Source of the DNA: Saururus chinensis
Lineage: Eukaryota; Streptophyta; Magnoliopsida; Piperales; Saururaceae
DNA length: 64,000 nucleotides
Direction: 5' to 3'
NCBI GenBank assembly: GCA_035235625.1
Contig: CP141146.1
Coordinates: forward strand, 21,322,501 to 21,386,500
Under the pieces are notes generated by a model. The model did no database searches, was not told the DNA's origin, and was given only the letters and a program-made list of their open reading frames with translations. Numbering within the stretch: position 1 is the first letter of the stretch; every line of letters starts with the position of its first letter. The position numbers and the translations under genes are program-made. Below are positions 49,722 through 59,430 of this stretch, in pieces.

Positions 49722-51310
49722 GACTTACTGTTTTTTTTTTGTGTATGTTTGTGAAGAAAGAGAGAGAGAGATGGTGTTGTTGTTGGGAAAAATAAATATC
49801 TAACCATGCAACATATAATGCACAGATGGAGAGGCATTGATAAATACATACATTTGTAGTGTCGTGGACGATTACTCATGAACATGCCCAAAAAACGTGG
49901 AACGTACATGTGGCTTTAGAGGGGATGGATGACTCGGGTATTTTGTGTTGTTCTTGTGCTGCTTCAAGTGGACACAGTTCGAAGGACCGTCACATTCCTT
50001 TGGCTGGTCGCATCAAGGGGCTGCTTGTATTTCCACTAATGAGTTTCGTATTTGTGTAATTTGGTCCCCAGGTTCAAATAATTTAGATGTTGATATAAAA
50101 GTTAGGTCTTGTGAAAGCAAAAGATAGGATGTCAATAATCTACTAATGCCATGGTTAGCGATTTACTCATTTTCTAGTTCTTTATACTAGTATTTAGATT
50201 TATTTTTGAAATTATATCTCACCTGCTTTTGAATTAAAATATTTCTTCCACTTTTTATAACTTTTATTCAAATTTATAAAAATCTTAATCAATATAATAA
50301 TGTTGTTGAATTAATATAATAATATTAATTAATTGATATGGTAATATTAATGAATCCAAAAGAACCTAACCCTATTGAATCCAAAAAAAAAAAACTACAA
50401 CAAAATAGATTATTAGTGACGTACAGACTCGGGTCGCAAATACTAATTTGCAACATAAGGTGACTAGTGCACTAAAAATAACCTTTTAGCAATTTTTTAG
50501 TGTCGCTAATAATAATTAGTAAAGTTTTATTAAACATCACTAATAATTATTAGTGACATTTTAATATATGTCATAAATAAAATTAGCATCGTTTTATATA
50601 TGTTACTAATAAATTTTATTATAGAGATATTGTATAGTTAGCATTGCTAATAATAAAAAGCGACTTTTCAATAAGTCTTCTACAAATCATACATATTAGA
50701 GCATCGTTTTATAGAAAACTGCTAATTTATTTATTAGTGACATTTATTTTGTGTTGCTAATAAAAAAATTATTAAAAAAATTCATAGCTGAATATAGACA
50801 TTTTTTAAATCTACACTAAATAGAAAAAAATTACGGTCATAATTTTATTCATAGCTAAGTTTGAAGTCACCAATCCATTAAAAAAAATTGCATGTTCATT
50901 ATTTTTCATAAAAAAAAATCCATACACATTAACTTCATGTCTAAAATACGTTATTTTTTAAATTACAGTCATATGCAATCGCTTCACTTCTAACAAGATG
51001 ACACCATATTAAAGAAGATGGTGATCATTAACTGTTTGATACTAGACCAAAATTTACTCCATTCAAAATTTAGTAATTTGATGATCAACCTAAGAAAATT
51101 AGCATAACAAATGCACACGCCAAAGCTTAGCAGGACTGTGCTCTACCAAGCATAGGTTTCTCTTAGGATTAACCATGTTCATACTTATAGGTATTGTCTA
51201 GGTTGAAGCTACCTAGTTTTAGCTATAATATTATAACAACACAACAAAACAAAAGTTACATGAGAAGTTCACTTTAGATATGTATCCCATAATCTCGAGA
51301 AATTACTTGA
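49722..51310 (-). repeat. Upstream unit of TSB-4 (fragment F)
   Basis: Direct repeat of about 35102-36730: leader, TATA, promoter, CACTA-like segment (50390-50780) and distal flank. The G-box block is missing around 50155. Similarity ends near 51310, where the Mutator-like element begins. Confidence 0.65.
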
Positions 51311-52178
51311 AGATTTTTTTCCATATTGCGTGGCCAAAGAATGACATATTCCATATTCCCTAGATTTTAAACGAAAATACCATAAAACCTGGAATAACAC
51401 GATATAAGCTAAAAATTAGACTAAAATACTCCTAACCAGAGGTAGGGTTTCATATCTGTTAAACCCTCACAAAGTCACATACATTGGCAGACAACTTCAG
51501 ACACTCGCGATTCCTCATAGTGAAAAACTCTGTTCCGATTGAAAACTCACTTCCGATTGGAAAGTACTCTAATTGACCACTGTTTACGCGGCATGTGAGA
51601 AGATTTTGCAACCTATCTGACCAAACATCGAAGATTAGGGTTTTTCTGTTCTGGAATGAGTTTGAGTTTGCGAAGAACGAGTTTTGGAACGAGGGTTTCT
51701 CCTAAGCTGAGTTTTGAAACTGTATGCCCCAAAGCTGGTTCTTCTTTGTAGCGCGGTTCGGGTTTGCGGCAATCCCTGAAAAGCAATGGCCGAATGAGTG
51801 TTTAATCCAACTCGAGAACAACAGCGAAGGTTTCGTGGTAAGGCATTTTAGATATTTGTATGCACAAATTTTGATTTAGCGTGTATTCGAACACACGACA
51901 TAGGCAGTCGAATCAAACTATCGTTGGGTAAGAAAGACGATACGTCATATATCGTGTGCTCAATAAGACGTTGGAAACACGATGTTCAACCATAATGATG
52001 TTGTGTATGCGAGTTCCTCTTAGCGTAGGTTCGATCACATGATAAATATACTTATCGTATCAATAGAAGTTAGTTAGATAATGTGAATCGACATGGCTAT
52101 TGATTATGGTCACAACCTATTGTTGATTGACATATATTTATCCAATTTTTTAGACGTAAAGTTAGAGTATTACATCAA

Positions 52179-55100
52179 ATGGCGGAGTCAGTGAAGGTTG
52201 CAGAAGAGAAGATGAAGAGAATCTATGGGAGAAGACCGGGTCTCGGAATGAATAGTTTCCCCACTGGACTGCGTCTATCAAAAGACCTTGTAGATTCACG
52301 TCCGGGATGCAAGGCCATATTGGTGGAGACTAGGTTCTACCTAGTATATGATTGCGAGTCCATCATCATCTTTAGGCCGCTGATGGATGTACTCATTGGT
52401 GATTGTTGGGACGACTCACTGGAGGTCTTCAACATAAGGGGCTGCCCTTACTGTGGCTGAAGTGGCTATGATCAAGGGTTTGAGTGGAAAAGGGAACCTG
52501 TGTAAATTGGAAAGTAGCGAGGGGAAGGCTTCCCAAGGCAAGGAGAAATTCTACAAGAAGTTCTTCCAAGGGAAGCGGCCGGAGAAGATAGGACTTGAAG
52601 AATTGTTGAAAGAAGTGGTTGCGGAAACAAGGACTCTTTCAGACAAGGACTTAGCATGGTTGGCGACTGTGCACATGGGTGTCCTCATGTTATTCACACA
52701 GAGCAACAAAGCTGTATCCCTAGCTCTGTGTGATTACTTAGATGACATGTCGGTCGTGGGGAGCTACAATTGGGCAGGCGCTGTACATGATATGCTGATG
52801 AGAGGCATATCGGCAGCCCATCGGAACATCATGAGCAAACAAGACGAGCATTCCGCCATGGCCAGAATTCTCGTAGGGGCTTCATTAGTGCTCCAGGTAA
52901 CACTCGTATGTGTTATACTACGCAAATGCTAATAGCGTATTGATAATGACACGATATGTGTTACAGAGATGAATATCACTATATCGATCACATGATATGA
53001 ACTAAATCGTGTTATCGGACATATGCCATTTAACATGCACGGAGACATATCGTGTTCTTAATAACACAACTAAGGATAATATTGTGGATAGGACATTAGA
53101 TGATCGGAATGTATCGTGTTACCAGAAACACGATGTGGATTCTAGCGTGTTATCCGTAACACGACTAATTTGTTATATAAAGATACTAACCATTTACACT
53201 AATGACTATATTCTTTTGTATTGTCCGCCAGGTATGGTTTTATGAGCATAGTTCCATATGGGCTCCCGGTGGTCCTCCATGCAGCCTGAGGTGCAAGAGG
53301 TGGACCGGATTTTTCCAACTTTTGAGCGACGTGGAGAAGGCTGATAAACTTGACCCAGTCGACGAAAAGGGGAGGAAGAAGATTCTAGCTCATCACTGGA
53401 TGAGGATGTGGTACGAGGATGTCTTCATGAGGCTGAAGCCAGACTTGCACATTGTTATGCGCATCACACCAATTGCCGAAGAGGCACACTTGATGGATGG
53501 CCAAAGGGTGACCCCGAAAGCTAAGAAGGCGAGTACGCAGACTTTCCAAACAATCAGACCCGCCCACGCCCCCCACAGCGAGATGTCGGGGCATGTACAT
53601 TCGGGCCATGACGTCATTGAATCATTCGTGATGCCAATTGATGTCATGACGGGAATTTGTGAAGTTGTTTTGGAGAAAGCTATTCTCTACGGTGAGTGGA
53701 GATGGAACACGAAGCGAGTTGCAGCTGCACTCTAGCGTGTTAAGAACGATCTAGAGGTGGCAACTAGCCTCATAGAACAAATGCAACCCCTTGAGGAACC
53801 AGAGACAAAACAACCACCTAAACCCACTCAGTCGGTGGTCACCCAAGCATCAACCCCTCCTCCTAGAACCGAAGGATCACCGTCAGTTCGTTTAAAGGAA
53901 AGAGCTTCAAAATCAAGAGAAGCTCGCCAACCATCTACCCCCAAAGATCAACCAGTACATGTCCCTCAGCCGGTGGAAGAGGGATTCATTTTGAGTAAGT
54001 ACGACAGTTTAATGTATCGTGTTTCATTAGGGGATCTTCGTGTAGTCGAGAACACGATAAGAGATCATGTCATTGAGTAAGAAAGACGATGTTGGTATTA
54101 TCATGTCATCGAGCTTATGATCATTGAAGCAACATTTACTTATGAAAACCATCTCTGCGTGGTCATGGGATCGTGAGCACGATTAGTCCTCTTTTCATTT
54201 TTCCAACAATACAATATGCATTTTCATCGTGTTTGGTAAAAGACGACTGGGATGGATATCGTTTGGTTACTAACACGATGGCTTACTTCTTAAATACAGA
54301 GAAACGACAGCCACAAGCTGCCAGCAAACCGAAGAAGAAGATTGGTTAGAAGTTGCAAAGGACCGTAATAACGAGATTTTTGATGAAAATAAATGTAGAA
54401 TTCATGGACACAACCATGGGACATCGTGCATCAACCACGAGATGTCGTGGAACCACCCCATGAGGTGGAAGAACAACCCCGGGAGGTAGAAGAACCAGAC
54501 CTTCAATGGGAGGTCGTGGCTCAAGTCTACGATGTGACGGAATAACCCCGTGAGGGATCCGCAGACCAACTGGAGATTTTGGAACAACCCTTGAAGGGAC
54601 CAGAAGCACCTCAATAAGCAAATAAAGGAGTAGTACACAAACAAGCAATAAAAATCAGAGTGAAGTGGAAAGCTGCTCTTGGCGCTCCCATCTTACCACC
54701 TGTGCAACGGAAGTCAAGGTCCACCGCAGTTGAACCACCTGCTCAAGTGAGGAGCTTGTGAAGAAAGTTTTAGCTCAGGTATCGAAGAAGCCAAAGCGTT
54801 TTAGCACCTACATTGATGAGAAGCTAGCAAAATGTGGACCCAAAGCCTAGCCTAGAAAGCCTGGTGACGAAGTACCTCTGGCATCGGTCCCTGGCCCAAG
54901 CATTATCCGTTAGGCACATACAAAGTCTCCCACCTAGGAACCAACAACCTCAATCGCAATTTCTAGTGAAGGCACTTTATTGGATACTCCTATAGTAGAT
55001 GCAGACGTAATGGAGAGTATCCACAATGTTGAAGATGTCAAAGTTGATACTGTGACTAAGATGAACAAGAAGGAGACAAGTCTGCTGCCAAAGGACTATC

Positions 55101-55740
55101 TTGACACAGAGTGGGTGTTCCACCTAGAGGTTCAGACAGATGCAGTTAAGGAAATTATCACGGAATTTATGTTGAACTCATACAAGTCGTGGCCCATAGA
55201 TATACTCCTCTACACCGACTACCTATCTCTGTTAAAGTAGGATTGCATAACAAATGAGGTAATATTGTTTCATTTCTCAAACATTTTAACCTCTATCATG
55301 TTATCAATCAAACGATTGAATAACTGACGTAGATTACAATTAATTAGTGTGTTATCGATTACACTACTTGTACATTCGTCGTGTTATCGTGAACACGATA
55401 TAATTGTTGAAGTAAAACTAGCGTGTTATTTTGTACATGACCTGTAAATGCTTCGTGTTATCATGTACACGATAAAATTACTTATCGTGTAAATGATGTC
55501 ATGATAGGTATAATATCATGTCATTACTAACATGTATGGTATTGTGTAGGTCATCGACATCTTCTTCCAACTTCTTTATGAACAAAATTTGATAAATCCA
55601 GGTAGGTATCCCAACTATTTTTTTGGCATGTTCGCTATTCAGCAACACTTTAACGTTGGCATGGCAGAAGGGCACGCGGAGAAGGAGGGCAAACTCTCTG
55701 GCATATTATTGAGAATGTGTTAATATTGATACATTGTTAT
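52179..55740 (+). pseudogene. MULE-borne plant-mobile-domain/DUF1985-like gene with Ulp1-like end
   Basis: The role in transposons is unproven. Exon 1 starts at the ATG at 52179; a one-base shift near 52444 moves the frame from DSLEVFNIRG to LTVAEVAMIKGLSGKG. The core SLALCDYLDDMSVVGSYNWA (near 52720) runs to ASLVLQ. An intron (about 52898-53231) follows, then VWFYEHSSIWAPGG, the layout of plant mobile/DUF1985 domains. A TAG at 53733 and a TAA near 54541 interrupt a Pro/Glu-rich linker. After an intron near 54060-54300, LLYTDYLSLLK, a TAG (55238) and an intron lead to VIDIFFQLLYEQNLI (about 55551), like the start of a C48 Ulp1 protease. The catalytic His-Asp-Cys part is absent. Domain naming is by eye; DUF1985 versus PMD is open. 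Confidence 0.55.
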
Positions 55741-55989
55741 CATGAAGTCGGGATCCATTGTGTGTTTGAACGTACGACCAATATTGAGATAGTGTTATAC
55801 GGGAAGACATCTTTCCATGGGAAAAAGATCGCGTTATACGGGAAGACACCTTTCCATGGATAATAATATATTCCTTTAAATTTCATTAATTCATTACATA
55901 CAACAAACTAATATTTACAAAAATTTATGAATACAAATAAAATAACATTATGAAGATAGTGAATCGTGCCCTCATCGGTTAAATTATGA

Positions 55990-57175
55990 AAGAACCTTCG
56001 CGACATTGATATTACACTGGGATAGTAAATCGCCCCCCGTCAGAGGCTGGTTAGGACCGTGCCACTGAAGGGGGACGAATTACCATATGGTGCAAAATCA
56101 ATCTCCCAAAGGCTCCGTCTTGGCACCAGCAATCAGTATGCGTGCGATCTCCATGCAAATTCACGGACCCATCAGTTCAATTGTGATGGAACCTTCGCGA
56201 CATTGAAATAATGCCTAGTAGTTAATCGCCCCCCTTCAGAGGCTGGTTAGGACCGTGCCACTGAAGGGGGACGAATAACCATCTGGCGTCATATCAATAT
56301 CCCAAAGGCTCTGTCTCGTGCTCTTCGCGAATTGGGTAAGCACAAAGGTCACTTAGATATATATAGGCAGGTTGCGAGGGATATGAATCATTAAATATTC
56401 CATATTTAGTGTAATTGGAAATGATTCATCGCGAATTGGTGATCTTAATTTAATTGAAATCCCAAAAATTGTGGTGACGCTTCGGGAATTAGGTTGTTAA
56501 ATTAATGCAATTGTCGTGTGTGCGATCTCACGAAATGACCCATATCGTGTAATGGATTACACGATATGAAAAAATAATCATTATCGCAGTCGTCAGCTCA
56601 TCAAACGGTTCTGGTAACTCATCGTGTGAATGTTAACACGATATTTACGAAAGTCGTGTGAAAACAAAATGCTAATGTGTTTATTGTCGTGTGGTCAGAA
56701 ACACGATTTGCAAACAGATCATGTTAAGGCATACACGCTTGAACAAGTATCATAACTTTACATTACCTACGCGATCAGTTGACTTGAGATCTCCTAGGAC
56801 AAACCATTCGAAACATTGGTATAACGCCTGGTGGCGTTCTTCCCCCTCCAGATGCAGGTGAGCTCCTTATCTGAAAGGGGGAAGATACACCATTAGGTGC
56901 AAAAGCAATCTCTGGAATAAACCGTCTCGGAGCCAAAAAGGAAAGCCAGAGATAAGTTGGCATGTGATCTCCTTGCAGAATCTCGGACGCATTAGTTCAA
57001 GAAAAGGGTGTCGTCTAGTGAATAGGGTGCAAATTCGACGGATCATTTGAGACATTGATATATCGCCATCAAGTGAAGCAAGTCTTCCATCAAATATAGG
57101 TGAGGACCGTATTTGATGGCGGGCTGATTCAATTGCCGCCACTACAACAATCTCCCGAATAACCCATCTCCGCGA
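55990..57175. repeat. Four diverged units (R1-R4), each with a hairpin
   Basis: Units share a leading GACATTGATAT-type phrase, then a hairpin, then GGTGCAAAATCAATCTC and CCGTCT-type phrases. Stem arms: R1 56034-56043 with 56065-56074; R2 56230-56239 with 56261-56270; R3 56838-56853 with 56869-56885; R4 57087-57096 with 57110-57119. R2 pairs CCCCCTTCAG with CTGAAGGGGG and R4 pairs CCATCAAATA with TATTTGATGG, around a GGTNAGGACC-like loop. On the minus strand the units also encode a similar broken peptide (FAPNGVSSPF in R3), so a coding origin is possible. Confidence 0.7.
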
Positions 57176-57179
57176 AGAA

Positions 57180-57181
<2 letters not shown>

Positions 57182-57230
<49 letters not shown>
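57182..57230. repeat. AT microsatellite
   Basis: About 24 AT dinucleotides between the R4 unit and the transposase gene. Confidence 0.95.
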
Positions 57231-57232
<2 letters not shown>

Positions 57233-57550
57233 CAGGGTGAAACGGCTACGAACTGTCAGGTAAATGAGGGTATTGATACTTCGGCAATCAGGTCAATATG
57301 ATCCTATCATTGTCATGGGTTTGGACATACGTTATTACTAATATCGTGTAAGCAACAAACACTCTTGATTGCAAAATTAATAATCAATTGATATTATCGT
57401 GTAATTAGCAACACATAACCCCTTTTGGTCGCGTTGTCGAATACACGATATACATATCCAGTTTACCCTATTTACATCATGTCATGTTTTTCGAAACACA
57501 TTACTTACATCTTCCATGTTGTTGATAACACGATGTACATACAAAAAATT

Positions 57551-58955
57551 TCAGCTGAAGAACAGGGATGGAAAAGGTAAGCCTGATTGATGCTCTCCTT
57601 CCTTATATCGTTTGTGTGCGCTATTATTCGACCTCCTTCGGTTTGTTGTAGGTACATCTGCCACATTGGGGGGCCCTCCTTGTGCGTTGGTACATCGTTT
57701 GCGGTTGTGACACAATTGACCGCATGTTCCACATTTTCGTGGGGCTTTGAGAGGTGGTTGTGACTCTATCTGATTTTTTCGTGGATTCCCCCGCTGCTTT
57801 TGAGGGATAGATGGGTTGAATGCAGGCATAAATTCACCTGGTGCCCACTGGTGCCGATCCTTCATTGGGTGTAAGGGCTCTCGATAGGTCACTTTATAAA
57901 TTTCAGTAGAGTACCATCTTTTGCAGTACTCAGACACATATAAGTGTCTATTATCAATTGCTGCGATTGCATGCTTACATGGTTGATCCAAATGTTGAAA
58001 CTTTCCACATGTGTAGGTACGATCAACCAGGTTTACCACATCCTGTGAAGAAAATATCGCGAGTAAGAGAGCATGATAAAGGAATTTATCGTGTTCTCGA
58101 TTACACAATGTGTCTTACAATCTTGTCGTAAGTCATATCTACTTGCATGTTCAAGGACAATAACGTGTGTAAACTAACACGATATGAAGCCCTAACGCAT
58201 AAACAAACACAAGCTATGGACATCACCGTATGAATGCAATGTACCTGGTGATATAGCGAGTTAACCTGGAATTCATATATTGACACATGCAATACAATCA
58301 CATTCCTTGCTTCTTCTCGCCTGATTTCTATGTGTTTTCGGGCAAATGGGGTTAACTCTTCCATCATATTATGTCCATCCATTTGACGTTTTTCAAATAA
58401 TGTTGTCGTGTGCTCCCTCGTGTGCTCAATTAAACGAGTTATAGGCATCGATCTGTCTTTTCTGAACATTGCATTTGCACTTTTAGACCTATTTGAGCTG
58501 AGTGTCCCATATCTTTTCCTTGGAAATGATACATTGGCCCAGTGCTTTGAACCTATCTTATTTAGTGAAGCATATGCTTCAGGATTATGTTCTTTAATGT
58601 TGTTCATTGTTTCATTGTACACATTCTGTCTGAACATTTCAGCTGCAACATGAAGCTAATTCTTTAGGTAGTTGTCCTTGAATCTGTCCAACATTTTTGC
58701 TTCCATGTAACGGATGCAATAATTGTGGTGTGTAGATGGGAAAAACTTCTTCACAGCATTTGCCAATCCCTTCTGTCTATCTGAAATGATTGTATCCAAC
58801 TCAGCTGGAGGATCAGAATATATATGATTTCTAAGCAATTCAAGAAACCAACACCAAGTTCTCAACCATTGCAAATGCAACGCACAACATATTATTGTTC
58901 CAGTCCAGTGCAGTTGTAACTTCCGGGAATTTTCTAAATTTCTGAAGTTGACCAC
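57551..58955 (-). pseudogene. MuDR-type MULE transposase, C-terminal part
   Basis: Cuts and inserts MULE DNA. Read on the minus strand: a WFLELLRNHI-like block, then TIISDRQKGLANAVKKFFP with a DDE-type Asp and HHNYCIRYMEAK (58760-58700). A TAG at 58656-58658 interrupts the frame before LHVAAEMF. Next are NPEAYASLNKIGSKHWANV and a basic stretch. An intron (58244 down to 58043, GT...AG) carries two of the palindromes. The last exon has a SWIM-like zinc finger (TYTCGKF...QPCKHAIAAI) and a CCHC knuckle CGTCGQLCHNRKRC near 57725. The first Asp and the N-terminus are lost at 58968. Confidence 0.85.
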
Positions 58956-58967
58956 ATGAAATTAGGG

Positions 58968-59430
58968 TGTTGGACCCCTTGACTTTCTTATAAGAATAAC
59001 TCGATCATTGGTTAGAACAAGTGGGTGAGACCTATATGGATGGAAAGTAGACAAAAAGAGTTTAGAAACTCCACCAAGAATGCGCAAATCGAAGTTCGGA
59101 TGAGGGAGATACGACCTTTCGAAGTTGACTATATTGCGTGAGACCCGTTTACCCGAATTGGACGTGTAAATTGGTCGTTTAAGCCATTTTATGGGCCCAA
59201 TTATTTTTTTGTGACAAAAATTAATAAAAAATAGGCCCAAGTAGCCTATTTAGCCCAACAACTAAGGGAATTAGGAACCCTAATCCCTATATTTATAAAA
59301 ACTTATTTAGGGCTCTAAAAGGGAGGGCTTTTGGGGAAGACCGATGGAGGAGAAACCGCCGATGAAATTTTCTTGCGAGGCTCTGGCGATGGTGGATCGA
59401 TGACAAACCGATAGTGGAGGTAGGATCTTG
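58968..59430 (+). repeat. Possible LTR start cutting the MULE
   Basis: It begins TGTTGGACC, like the Copia LTRs of this window, exactly where transposase homology stops. It contains a TATATTTATAAAAAC sequence near 59289 that could be a promoter, followed by AGGGAGGGC. The rest does not clearly match the other LTRs, so the family is uncertain. Confidence 0.4.

Larger units (their letters stand above)
51951..58184. repeat. Dispersed palindrome family ATCGTGT-N-ACACGAT
   Basis: Clear copies lie at 51951-51983, 53049-53067, 53113-53134, 53146-53163, 54258-54279, 55380-55397, 55453-55472, 56541-56568, 56621-56642, 56687-56707, 57515-57534, 58088-58109 and 58161-58184, with several weaker ones. 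Arms of 6-13 bp are separated by 2-19 bp. Copies are in introns and intergenic DNA of the MULE and are almost absent elsewhere in the window. Confidence 0.8.
51311..58967. mobile_element. Mutator-like element (MULE) with two genes and repeated palindromes
   Basis: A plus-strand gene with plant-mobile-domain-like and Ulp1-like parts (about 52179-55740) faces a minus-strand MuDR-type transposase (57551-58955). The noncoding DNA between and within them carries a repeated ATCGTGT...ACACGAT palindrome and four hairpin units. The left limit is where the TSB unit ends; the right end is cut by an LTR-like sequence at 58968, removing the transposase N-terminus. Terminal inverted repeats were not identified. 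Whether all parts belong to one element is inferred from the shared palindrome. Confidence 0.65.

Noticed and set aside
55990..57175. Hairpin units as an exon of a third MULE gene on the minus strand
   Set aside because: A related peptide (SSPF...GVI type) is visible in several units, but stops and shifts occur in each. Kept as an alternative, not called as coding.
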